From Nocardiopsis sp. JB363 (lineage in GTDB: Bacteria; Actinomycetota; Actinomycetes; Streptosporangiales; Streptosporangiaceae): a stretch of 64,000 nucleotides of DNA. This document shows positions 48,948-57,001 of this stretch, one piece after another. The stretch spans positions 1-64,000 of the forward strand of contig NZ_FRFF01000049.1 in assembly GCF_900143625.1 (NCBI RefSeq). Direction: 5' to 3'. Positions within the stretch are counted from its first letter, which is position 1. Every line of letters starts with the position of its first letter. The notes beneath the pieces were generated by a model that was not told where the DNA came from, ran no database searches, and saw nothing but the letters and a program-made list of their open reading frames with translations. Made by a program: the position numbers and the translations under genes.

Positions 48948-51070
48948 TGGTTCGTCCCTTGCTCGCTGACGGGGGTGGCGGGATCTGTGGCGGAATCCGT
49001 GTCGGGGGCTGTGTCCGTGTCGTAGTCGAGGACGGCCAGCGGCGCTCCGGAGCCGACCCTCTCCCCCGCCGCGACGGGCAGTTCGCGGACCGTGCCGGCG
49101 GCGGGCGCGGTGACGCGATGTTCCATCTTCATGGCCTCCATGCGCAGCAGGATCTCGCCCTGGACCACCCGTCGACCGACCTCGACGTCCACGGCGGTGA
49201 CCGTGCCCGGCATGGGGGCCGGAAGCGCCCCGGGATCGACCTTGGACTCGGGTGCGGGTAGCGGGTCGACGGGCACGAGGGGAACCGAGCCGAGCGAGGA
49301 CTCCACGTACACGGCGCCGGTCGCGCCCGGTCCCGCTCCGGGGACCCGGTGGATCTCGAAGGCACGGCGCACCCCGTGCACCTCCAGCACGACCAGGTCC
49401 GCTCCGGCCGACAGCACCCGTACGCCCTCCTGTTCGGGCAGGTGGGCGCCGCGCACCGAACGGAACGCGCTGGTGATCTCCCGGTCATCGGAGGTGGTGT
49501 GCCCGCGGGTGTGCGGCGCGGAGGGCACGTTGCGCCAGCCGGCGGGGACCCCGATGGGCACGGTGACCGCGGCGCGGGCGGCCTCGACCTCGGCGAGCGA
49601 GGCCGCCAGGGCGGACAGCCGCTCGGCCTCGGGGTCGGCCAGGGGCCGGGCGAGCGCGGTGAGCCGATCCCCGGTGAGGAACCCGGTGTGCAACCCCTCC
49701 GGAACGGTCTGCGCTCCGACCAGGTCGGGGCGGCGCAGGGAACGCACGAGCAGGTCGCGGTTGGTGCCCACCCCGTGCAGGCGGGCCCCGGCCAGGGCCG
49801 CCGACAGACGACGCAGGGCGTCGCGGCGGTCCCGGCCCACGGCGATGACCTTGGCGAGCATGGGGTCGAAGTCGACGCCGACCTCGTCACCGGCCTCCAC
49901 CCCGTGGTCCAGCCGCACCCCGGGATCGGTGAGCGGCGCGAAGGAGGTGTCGGCGGCGGGTACCTCGAACGCGTGCAGGGTGCCGGTGCGGGGCCGCCAG
50001 TCCACGCGCGGGTCCTCGGCGTACAGGCGGGCCTCGATGGCGTGCCCGCGCGGTGCGGGCGGTCCCTCCGGCGGGAGCGTCTCGCCCTCGGCCACGCGCA
50101 GCTGCCACTCCACCAGGTCCAGCCCGGTGACGCACTCGGTGACGGGGTGTTCGACCTGAAGACGGGTGTTCATCTCCAGGAAGACGGGTTCGCCCAGGCC
50201 TTCGTCGGTGACGGGGACGAGGAACTCGGCGGTCCCGGCCCCGGTGTAACCGATGGCGGCGGCCAGGTCCCTGGCGGCCCGATGCAGTCTGAGCCGGGTC
50301 TCCTCGGGCAGGCCGGGCGCGGGAGCCTCCTCCAGGACCTTCTGGTGCCGGCGCTGCACCGAGCAGTCGCGTTCGCCGACCGCCCACACGGTGCCGTGGA
50401 GGTCGGCGAGCACCTGGACCTCCACGTGACGGCCGCGTTCGACGTAGGGCTCGCAGAACACGGTGGGGTCGCCGAAGGCGGAGGCGGCCTCGGTGCGGGC
50501 CGCGTCGGCTTCGGCGGGCAGCTCCGCCAGGTCGCGGACCACCCGCATGCCGCGGCCACCGCCCCCGGAGACCGCCTTGACCAGTACCGGCAGGTGTTCG
50601 GCGCGCACGTCGGCGGGGTCGAGGGCGTCGGCGACCGGGACGCCGGCGTCGCGGGCGACCTTCTTGGCGAGGGTCTTGGAGCCCATCTGCTCGACGGCCT
50701 CCGCCGAGGGGCCCACCCAGGTGAGCCCGGCCTCGATGACGGCGCGGGCGAAGCCGGCGTTCTCGGACAGGAAGCCGTAGCCGGGGTGGATCGCGTCGGC
50801 GCCGGCGGTGCGGGCGGCCTCGACCAGGGCGTCGGGGTCCAGGTAGGCGTCCACGGGGCCGCGTCCCTCGGGAACGGGCAGGGCCACGGCCGCGTCGGCC
50901 TCGCGCACGTGGGCGGCGTTCTCCTCGCCGGGAGCGTGCACGGCGACGGCGGTGACGCCCAGGGTGCGGCAGGTGCGGATGATCCGGCGGGCGATCTCGC
51001 CGCGGTTGGCCACCAGCAGGGCGGTGATGGGGCGGACGGCTCCGCCGGTGGTGGGGTCGATCTGTGTCAT
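48944..51070 (-). CDS. Acyl-CoA carboxylase alpha subunit (biotin carboxylase and BCCP)
   Basis: The 708-residue protein begins MTQIDPTTGG. The biotin carboxylase domain opens TALLVANRGEIARRIIRTCRTLG. It has ATP-grasp elements (KAVSGGGGRGMRVVRD, EPYVERGRHVEVQVLAD), EMNTRLQVEHPVTE and the carboxylase C-domain. The BCCP at the end carries the biotinylation motif EAMKMEH with Lys648. It makes carboxybiotin for the beta subunit. The ATG at 51070 has GAGGAGGCC upstream; the longer open frame is not supported. It follows the beta-subunit gene by 13 nt. Confidence 0.95.
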   Translation of the reverse strand: MTQIDPTTGGAVRPITALLVANRGEIARRIIRTCRTLGVTAVAVHAPGEENAAHVREADAAVALPVPEGRGPVDAYLDPDALVEAARTAGADAIHPGYGFLSENAGFARAVIEAGLTWVGPSAEAVEQMGSKTLAKKVARDAGVPVADALDPADVRAEHLPVLVKAVSGGGGRGMRVVRDLAELPAEADAARTEAASAFGDPTVFCEPYVERGRHVEVQVLADLHGTVWAVGERDCSVQRRHQKVLEEAPAPGLPEETRLRLHRAARDLAAAIGYTGAGTAEFLVPVTDEGLGEPVFLEMNTRLQVEHPVTECVTGLDLVEWQLRVAEGETLPPEGPPAPRGHAIEARLYAEDPRVDWRPRTGTLHAFEVPAADTSFAPLTDPGVRLDHGVEAGDEVGVDFDPMLAKVIAVGRDRRDALRRLSAALAGARLHGVGTNRDLLVRSLRRPDLVGAQTVPEGLHTGFLTGDRLTALARPLADPEAERLSALAASLAEVEAARAAVTVPIGVPAGWRNVPSAPHTRGHTTSDDREITSAFRSVRGAHLPEQEGVRVLSAGADLVVLEVHGVRRAFEIHRVPGAGPGATGAVYVESSLGSVPLVPVDPLPAPESKVDPGALPAPMPGTVTAVDVEVGRRVVQGEILLRMEAMKMEHRVTAPAAGTVRELPVAAGERVGSGAPLAVLDYDTDTAPDTDSATDPATPVSEQGTNQ

Positions 51071-51083
51071 GTCCTGGCCTCCT

Positions 51084-52682
51084 CTACATGCGGAAGACAC
51101 CGAAGGCGTCGGTGCCGGCGACGGGCGCGTTGTGCGCGAAGGACAGGCACAGTCCCAGGACGGTGCGGGTGTCGCGGGGGTCGATGACACCGTCGTCGTA
51201 GACCCGTCCGGACAGGAACATCGGCAGGGATTCGGCCTCGATCTGGTTCTCGACCATCTCCCGCATGGCGCGATCCTGTTCGTCGTCGTAGGGCTGCCCC
51301 TTCTTGGCGGCCGAGGCCCGCGAGACGATGGAGATGACCTCGGCGAGCTGTCCGGGGCCCATCACCGCCGAGCGGGCGCTGGGCCAGGCGAAGAGGAAGC
51401 GCGGGTCGTAGGCGCGGCCGCACATGCCGTAGTGCCCGGCCCCGAAGGAGGCGCCGATGAGCACCGAGAAGTGCGGGACGGTGCTGTTGGAGACGGCGTT
51501 GATCATCATCGAGCCGTGCTTGATGATGCCGCCCTGCTCGTACTCGGCTCCGACCATGTATCCGGTGGTGTTGTGCAGGAAGATCAGCGGGGTGTCGGAG
51601 CGGTTGGCCAGCTGGATGAACTGGGCGGCCTTCTGTGATTCCTCGCTGAACAGCACACCGTTCTCGTTGGCCAGGACGCCGACGGGGTAGCCGTGCAGGC
51701 GTGCCCAGCCGGTGACCAGTCCGGCCCCGTAGGAGGGTTTGAACTCGTCGAACTCGGAGCCGTCGACGACGCGGGCGATGACCTCGCGGGGGTCGACGGG
51801 GACCTTGAGGTCGGGCGGCATGACGCCCAGGAGTTCCTCGGCCGGGTGCAGGGGTTCGGGTGCGGTGGCGCTCGGGGCGGGACCGGCCTTGGTGTGGTTG
51901 AGGCGGGCGACGATGCGCCGCCCGATCCGGATGGCGTCGTGTTCGTCCTCGGCCAGGTGGTCGGCGAGCCCGGACACCTCGGCGTGCATGCGCGCCCCGC
52001 CCAGGGACTCGTCGTCGCTCTCCTCACCGGTGGCGGCCTTGACCAGCGGCGGCCCGCCCAGGAACACCTTGGCCCGGTCGCGCACCATGACGACGTGGTC
52101 GCTCATGCCGGGGACGTAGGCGCCGCCGGCGGTGGAGTTGCCGAATACCAGGGCGATGGTGGGGATACCGGCCCTGGACAACTGTGTGAGGTGGCGGAAG
52201 GTGCCGCCGCCGGGAATGAAGATCTCCTTCTGGGTGGGCAGGTCGGCGCCGCCCGACTCCACCAGGCTGATCATCGGCATCCGGTTGCGTTCGGCGATCT
52301 CGCCGGCGCGCACGGACTTCTTCAGGGACCAGGGGTTGGTGGAGCCGCCCCGCACGGTGGGGTCGTTGGCGACGATCACGCACTCCACCCCGGAGACCAC
52401 GCCGACGCCGGTGACCACGCTCGCGCCCACGTGGAAGTCGCTTCCCCAGGCGGCGAGGGTGGACAGTTCCAGGAAGGGGCTGCCCTCGTCGAGGAGGAGT
52501 TCGACGCGTTCGCGGGCGAGGAGGCCGCCGCGGGAGCGATGCCGTTCGACGTAGCGTTCACCACCGCCGGCCAGGGCCTTGGCGTGTTCGGCGTCGATCT
52601 CGGCGAGCCTGCCGAGCATGCCCTCCCTCGCCTCGGCGTAGGCCGGGCCACGGGTGTCGAGTCCGGTGGTCAGAACGCTCAC
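51084..52682 (-). CDS. Acyl-CoA carboxylase beta subunit (carboxyltransferase)
   Basis: The 532-residue carboxyltransferase has ESGGADLPTQKEIFIPGGGTF, NSTAGGAYVPGMSDHVVMVRDRAKVFLGGPPLVKAATGEE and SFGAGHYGMCGRAYDPRFLFAWPSARSAVMGP. These sit in the methylcrotonyl/geranyl-CoA carboxylase branch (MccB/AtuC-like) rather than the propionyl-CoA carboxylase branch; exact substrate is uncertain. The GTG start at 52682 overlaps the previous stop by 4 nt and has CGAGGAG upstream. Confidence 0.93.
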   Translation of the reverse strand: MSVLTTGLDTRGPAYAEAREGMLGRLAEIDAEHAKALAGGGERYVERHRSRGGLLARERVELLLDEGSPFLELSTLAAWGSDFHVGASVVTGVGVVSGVECVIVANDPTVRGGSTNPWSLKKSVRAGEIAERNRMPMISLVESGGADLPTQKEIFIPGGGTFRHLTQLSRAGIPTIALVFGNSTAGGAYVPGMSDHVVMVRDRAKVFLGGPPLVKAATGEESDDESLGGARMHAEVSGLADHLAEDEHDAIRIGRRIVARLNHTKAGPAPSATAPEPLHPAEELLGVMPPDLKVPVDPREVIARVVDGSEFDEFKPSYGAGLVTGWARLHGYPVGVLANENGVLFSEESQKAAQFIQLANRSDTPLIFLHNTTGYMVGAEYEQGGIIKHGSMMINAVSNSTVPHFSVLIGASFGAGHYGMCGRAYDPRFLFAWPSARSAVMGPGQLAEVISIVSRASAAKKGQPYDDEQDRAMREMVENQIEAESLPMFLSGRVYDDGVIDPRDTRTVLGLCLSFAHNAPVAGTDAFGVFRM

Positions 52683-54433
52683 GGGTTCTCCTCGCTCTCG
52701 GCGGTCGGGGGGTGTTGCAGCAGGGACACCGGAACGGGGAACCGGCGCGCGCGCAGCCACTCGCCGAGCCCCTTGGCCTGGGGATCCAGGCCCTCGCGGC
52801 GGGCGGTTCCGGGTGCGAGCAGTCCCTCGATCCAGAAGTCGACGGCGCGCAGGTTCGGCAACGGGTGGCGGGTGACGGACAGCTCCGCGGTCTCGGGCAG
52901 CAGCTCGCGCAGGACGTCCACGGTGAGGGTGTGGGCGAGCCAGCGCCAGCCCTCGTCACTGGTGGCCCACACGCCCAGGTTGGCGTTGGCTCCCTTGTCC
53001 CCGCTGCGGGCGCCCAGCACCAGGCCGAGGGGGACGGTCCGGGTGGGGCCGCCGGGCGGCGACGCGGGCGGGTCCGGTTCCGGTACGGGGGCGAGTCGGC
53101 GGGTGCGTTCGGGCGGTGCCACCGACTCGCGGTCACCGTCGGGGGTGATCACGGTGTGCTCGATCTCCGTGGCGGGGACCAGGGCGTGTGTGGCGGCGAC
53201 CCCGTCGGGGCGGGCGTCGCGCGGTGGCGCGGTGATGTGGAACCCGGCGTAGCTGCCCAGGGCCAGCTCGACGGCCGCCGCACCGAAGCGGCGACCGACG
53301 ACGGCCGGGTCCTCGTCGCGGGCGATGACCTTGAGGCGTGCGGTCGCGGCGTCCTGGGTGCGGCCGTGGGGATCGGCGGCGGGGGTGAACTCCACACGCA
53401 GCTCCGCGGGCGCGCGGTGGGCCAGGGCGGCGCGCAGCTGCCGTTCGACCCGCGCGGCCTTGGCCTCGGCGTCCAGTCCGGTGATGAGGAACTCGACCTC
53501 GTTGCGGAAGCCGGTGAGCTCGGTCAGTCCGACCTTGACGTCGGGCGGGGGGTCCTCCCCCACGACCCCGTCGTAGCGGACCCGGTCCGGGCCCTCCCGC
53601 ACGAGTCGGACGGTGTCGAGCCGGGTGGTGACGTCGGGTCCGGCGTAGCGGGCGCCGTCGATCTCGTAGACCAGCTGGGCGGTGACGGTGCCCACGGTGA
53701 CCGCGCCCCCGGAACCGGCGTGCTTGGTGATGACACCGGTTCCATCGGCGGAGATCTCCGCGATGGGGAACCCGGGGTGGTCCAGGTCGCGTCCGGCGAG
53801 CTCGGCGGGCAGCGCGTAGTTGCCGCCGGTGGCCTGGGTGCCGCACTCGATGACGTGTCCGGCCACGGTCGCGCCGGCCAGGGCGTCGACGTCCTCGCGG
53901 GTCCAACCGAAGTGGGAGATGGCCGGGCCCACCACGAGGGAGGCGTCGGTGACGCGCCCGGTGACGACGATGTCGGCGCCCAGGTCCAGGCAGCGGGCGA
54001 TGCCGAACGCGCCGAGGTAGGCGTTGGCGGTGAGCGGGCGGCCGAGGCCGAGTTCCTCGATGCGGTGCAGGACGTCGTCGCCGGTGACACAGGCGATCCT
54101 GGGTTCGAAGCCCAGGGCGTCGGCGAGTTCGGTGAGTTTGTCGGCCAACCCGCGGGGGTTGAGCCCACCGGCATTGGTGACGACCCGGACGCGACGCTCC
54201 ATGATCAGCCCCAGACTCTCCTTCATCTGTTTGAGGAAGGTCCGGGCGTACCCACGGGTGGGGTCGGTCAGTTGGTCGCGGCCCAGGATGGCCATGGTGA
54301 GTTCGGCCAGGTAGTCACCGGTGAGAACGTCCACCGTGCCCTCGGTGAGCATCTCGTGCACCGCACCGAGACGGTCTCCGTAGAACCCGGAGGCATTGCC
54401 GACCCGCAGGGAGGGGGCTGCTGTAGCGGTCAT
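52679..54433 (-). CDS. AtuA-like DUF1446 protein
   Basis: The 584-residue protein has the DUF1446/AtuA architecture. It begins SLRVGNASGFYGDRLGA and has LTGDYLAELTMAIL, RVVTNAGGLNPRGLADKL, DIVVTGRVTDASLVVGPA and a C-terminal domain with LGARSGDKGANANLGVW. AtuA is essential for acyclic terpene use in Pseudomonas, but its biochemical role is not established. It leads the operon, ahead of carboxylase and dehydrogenase genes. ATG 54433 is chosen; it has no Shine-Dalgarno, so the start is less certain. The inverted repeat at 54464-54485 lies just upstream. Confidence 0.9.
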   Translation of the reverse strand: MTATAAPSLRVGNASGFYGDRLGAVHEMLTEGTVDVLTGDYLAELTMAILGRDQLTDPTRGYARTFLKQMKESLGLIMERRVRVVTNAGGLNPRGLADKLTELADALGFEPRIACVTGDDVLHRIEELGLGRPLTANAYLGAFGIARCLDLGADIVVTGRVTDASLVVGPAISHFGWTREDVDALAGATVAGHVIECGTQATGGNYALPAELAGRDLDHPGFPIAEISADGTGVITKHAGSGGAVTVGTVTAQLVYEIDGARYAGPDVTTRLDTVRLVREGPDRVRYDGVVGEDPPPDVKVGLTELTGFRNEVEFLITGLDAEAKAARVERQLRAALAHRAPAELRVEFTPAADPHGRTQDAATARLKVIARDEDPAVVGRRFGAAAVELALGSYAGFHITAPPRDARPDGVAATHALVPATEIEHTVITPDGDRESVAPPERTRRLAPVPEPDPPASPPGGPTRTVPLGLVLGARSGDKGANANLGVWATSDEGWRWLAHTLTVDVLRELLPETAELSVTRHPLPNLRAVDFWIEGLLAPGTARREGLDPQAKGLGEWLRARRFPVPVSLLQHPPTAESEENP

Positions 54434-54463
54434 GGAAAAGAGAGTGACACCGGACACAGAAAA

Positions 54464-54485
54464 AAACAAGCATCGGTGATTGTTT
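54464..54485. promoter_or_regulatory. Operator candidate of the atu-like operon
   Basis: AAACAA (54464-54469) and TTGTTT (54480-54485) enclose an inner near-dyad; 18 of 22 positions agree with their own reverse complement. It lies about 30 nt upstream of the first gene and suits a TetR dimer, encoded by the last gene of the operon. Confidence 0.6.
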
Positions 54486-54594
54486 CTGGTTCGTCCCGTT
54501 CAGGACAGCTATCCGACGAAATGGCCGGAACCGGCCGCGATCATTCCGTTACGGAGGGCGTCCTTCGGGAGAAAGGGCCGGTATTTTGACGCGG

Positions 54595-55071
54595 GTGAGC
54601 ACCTCCCCGGAAGACACCAAGGACACCACCCCCACCACCGAAACCACCGACGACACCGCCGGCGACACCACTGACGACAGCGCCGCGAAGAACCCCGTCG
54701 AGAGCGACGCGGGCGAGGCCTTCGTCTCCGGCACCCCCGAACCGCGGCCGGGCGGACTGTTCGGACCCGAGACCTTCAGCGTGGCCGGACTCCTGCTGCT
54801 GGTCACCACCCTGCTGTCCACCGAACTGGTCGCCATCTTCAACCAGCACACCCTCACCGGCGCGCAGGGCACCCTGAGCGCGGCGGTCCAGGGGCAGCTG
54901 ACCGGCGCCGGCCTGTTCGCCGCCCTGGCCGTGGTGAGCGCGGCCGTGGCACTGCTGCGCACCACTCCCATCACCCGCCCGTGGGCGCGCCACCTCGCCG
55001 CGGCCACGGTCATCGTCGGTCTGCTGCTGGTCCTGCTGACCGTGACCTCGTACGTACTGCTGTCCCCCTGA
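54595..55071 (+). CDS. Membrane protein with acidic N-terminal tail (paralogue 1)
   Basis: The product has 158 residues from GTG 54595. Residues 1-50 are Thr/Asp/Glu-rich and probably disordered. Then PRPGGLFGPETFSVAGLLLLVTTLL starts the first of about three membrane helices. It shares RPGGxFxxETFxxxGLxLL and the overall three-helix layout with the gene at 55206. A TATTTT box lies 7 nt before the GTG and there is no Shine-Dalgarno, so it may be leaderless. Function unknown. Confidence 0.8.
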   Translation: MSTSPEDTKDTTPTTETTDDTAGDTTDDSAAKNPVESDAGEAFVSGTPEPRPGGLFGPETFSVAGLLLLVTTLLSTELVAIFNQHTLTGAQGTLSAAVQGQLTGAGLFAALAVVSAAVALLRTTPITRPWARHLAAATVIVGLLLVLLTVTSYVLLSP

Positions 55072-55205
55072 TCCCCCGTCCCCGGGCCGGAGGTCCCCCT
55101 CCGGCCCCTCTCGGCGACGCCGCTCCCGCCCGGACACCCGGATCCCTAGGGCGACCAGGCGATTCTTAGGCACTGCTTACGCACACCCACAGGTACGTTG
55201 GCCGC

Positions 55206-55784
55206 GTGAGTACCACACCGGAAGACAACACAGCATCCGAGAACACCACGACCGGGACGGACGAGTCCGGCCGGCCGAACTTCGAACCGGCCGGGGCCAC
55301 CGCCGAGACCGCCGAGGGAACTCCCCACGAGACGGCCGAGGGAGACGAACACGAGCAGGATGAGGCCGTGGACGCCGACGGCACGGAGCCCGCCGTCGGG
55401 GCGAGGTCCGATGCTCGTCCCGGGGGCGTCTTCTCGGCGGAGACCTTCGCCATCACCGGCCTGGTCCTGCTCGCCGTGACCGTCATGTCGGGGCAGCTCC
55501 TGGAGATGCTCGTCAGCATGATCATGGTGGGCGGCCAGCCCGTGGCGCCCGAGCAGGTCAGCCAGATCGAACTCCAGCTGATGATGGGCGGCGCGGTGGC
55601 CCTGCTCTCCGTGCTCGCCGCGGGCCTGGCGCTGGCGCTGACCAACCCGGGTACCCGTTCCTGGGCCAAGTGGGGCGCGGCCGCCACCGTCATCGTGGGG
55701 CTGCTGTTCGTGGCCGTCGCGGCGGTGGCCTTCTACATGGTCCCCGAGGCGGCCGAGCAGATGATGCCGCCGATCATGGAGTGA
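55206..55784 (+). CDS. Membrane protein with acidic N-terminal tail (paralogue 2)
   Basis: The product has 192 residues from GTG 55206. The first 70 residues are acidic (many Glu, Asp and Thr). ARPGGVFSAETFAITGLVLLAVTVM starts the membrane part, with about three helices, and VIVGLLFVAVAAVAFYMV is the last. The relation to paralogue 1 is visible in that motif and in the helix order, so tandem duplication is likely. TACGTT lies 6 nt before the GTG. A CTTAG occurs about 37 nt upstream (55165-55169). Function unknown. Confidence 0.8.
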   Translation: MSTTPEDNTASENTTTGTDESGRPNFEPAGATAETAEGTPHETAEGDEHEQDEAVDADGTEPAVGARSDARPGGVFSAETFAITGLVLLAVTVMSGQLLEMLVSMIMVGGQPVAPEQVSQIELQLMMGGAVALLSVLAAGLALALTNPGTRSWAKWGAAATVIVGLLFVAVAAVAFYMVPEAAEQMMPPIME

Positions 55785-55927
55785 CCACCCGATCCGCCGG
55801 GGCCCGTCCTGGGCCCCGGCCGGGTTTCGGCACGGGAAAAGCAGTTGCGCACCGCCTCGGGCCCCGGATAGAACGGGGCATCGCCCACACCACGGATGGG
55901 CACGAACACCGAGAGGAGGGATAAGCC

Positions 55928-55981
55928 ATGGTTTCCACGACCACCGCGCTCATGTCCCCCCGGGCGGCGGCCGACCGCTGA
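55928..55981 (+). CDS. 17-codon leader ORF upstream of the GNAT gene
   Basis: The sequence MVSTTTALMSPRAAADR has a strong GAGGAGGGAT Shine-Dalgarno 5 nt before its ATG and ends 37 nt before the GNAT start. A hairpin GGGCG/CGCCC lies between (about 55992-56003). It has the layout of a regulatory leader peptide, but no run of one amino acid points to classic attenuation. It may simply be translated to shape the downstream start. The call as translated is moderate. Confidence 0.45.
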   Translation: MVSTTTALMSPRAAADR

Positions 55982-56018
55982 CCGACTCCGGGGGCGAGCG
56001 CCCACACCGGAGAGAACC

Positions 56019-56942
56019 GTGACTTCCCTGATTCTGCGTCCGCTCACCGGACGCGCCGAACTGCCCCTCTTCAACCGGCTCCCCTACGACCTCAACGGGG
56101 AGCTCGCCGAGGACCTCGACGCCGGCCGCCGGCGTCCCGAACACCTGTGGGTCGCCCTGCGCGGCGACCGTCTCCTCGCCCGGCTCGCCTGGTGGAGCGA
56201 CGGGCCCGCGGCGAACCTGCTCGACGTGTTCGACGTGGCCGACGACGTCGACCGCGTGGACGTGGGCGTGCGGCTGCTGCGCACCGCCATGGCCCGGGTC
56301 CTGCCGGAGGGTTCCACCCCGCCCGACCACATCCGCTACGTCCCACCTGACTGGCGCACCGACCAGGTGTCCGGCCGGGTCGCGCGGGACGTGTCCGCGG
56401 CGCTGGAACGCACCGGCGCGCGGCTGTTCGTGGAACGTCTACGCCTGGAGTGGCGACCCGGCACCCCGTTGCCCGAACGGGACGAACGGCTGCGCTTTCG
56501 ACCTCCGCACGACACCGAGGAGCTCTTGGGCCTGATGACCCGCGTGCTGGAGGGCACTCTGGACGCCCACAGCACCGAGGACCTGGCCCGGATGTCGCCC
56601 CGGGACGCGGCCACCGCCCACTTCGAGCGTGAGATGGCCCGCTACGTCAGCCCCCGTGACTGGTGGCGGGTGGCCACCCTGCCCGACGGCTCACCGGTGG
56701 GGTTCGTGACCCCGGGCCGCAACCACTACAACGCCGTCACCGGCTACCTCGCCGTGTTGCCGGAGCATCGAGGTCGGGGCCACATCCACGGGCTCCTCGC
56801 CGAGAGCACCCGTTTCCTGGCCGGCCAGGGCGTGCCGAGGATCCGGGCCGCCACCGACCTGGACAACACTCCCATGGCGGCGGCCTTCCATCGCGCCGGG
56901 TACCTCACCCTCGCGCACGTGCTCAACTCCACCTGGGGGTGA
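56019..56942 (+). CDS. GNAT-family N-acetyltransferase
   Basis: The 307-residue protein begins TSLILRPLTGRAELPLFNRLPYDLNGEL. The C-terminal GNAT domain has YLAVLPEHRGRGHIHGLLAESTRFLAGQG, which carries the acetyl-CoA R/QxxGxG/A motif (HRGRGH), and a final ATDLDNTPMAAAFHRAGYLTLAHVLN. The N-terminal half is an additional domain, so a tandem GNAT-like arrangement is possible. The GTG has GGAGAG upstream. A frame-open extension to 55896 overlaps the leader ORF and is rejected. Substrate unknown. Confidence 0.88.
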   Translation: MTSLILRPLTGRAELPLFNRLPYDLNGELAEDLDAGRRRPEHLWVALRGDRLLARLAWWSDGPAANLLDVFDVADDVDRVDVGVRLLRTAMARVLPEGSTPPDHIRYVPPDWRTDQVSGRVARDVSAALERTGARLFVERLRLEWRPGTPLPERDERLRFRPPHDTEELLGLMTRVLEGTLDAHSTEDLARMSPRDAATAHFEREMARYVSPRDWWRVATLPDGSPVGFVTPGRNHYNAVTGYLAVLPEHRGRGHIHGLLAESTRFLAGQGVPRIRAATDLDNTPMAAAFHRAGYLTLAHVLNSTWG

Positions 56943-56945
56943 CGC

Positions 56946-56972
56946 GGCGGGCGCCGGACTCCGGCGCCCGCC
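56946..56972. terminator. Bidirectional terminator between GNAT and deoA
   Basis: GGCGGGCGCCGG and CCGGCGCCCGCC form a perfect 12-bp stem with a 3-nt loop between convergent genes. Confidence 0.7.
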
Positions 56973-57001
56973 CCACCCCTCCGCCCCTGGTTCGGGCCGG
57001 C

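Noticed and set aside
51071-51190. N-terminal extension of the carboxylase alpha subunit
   Set aside because: It overlaps the beta-subunit gene and lacks family similarity. The ATG at 51070 has a good ribosome site.
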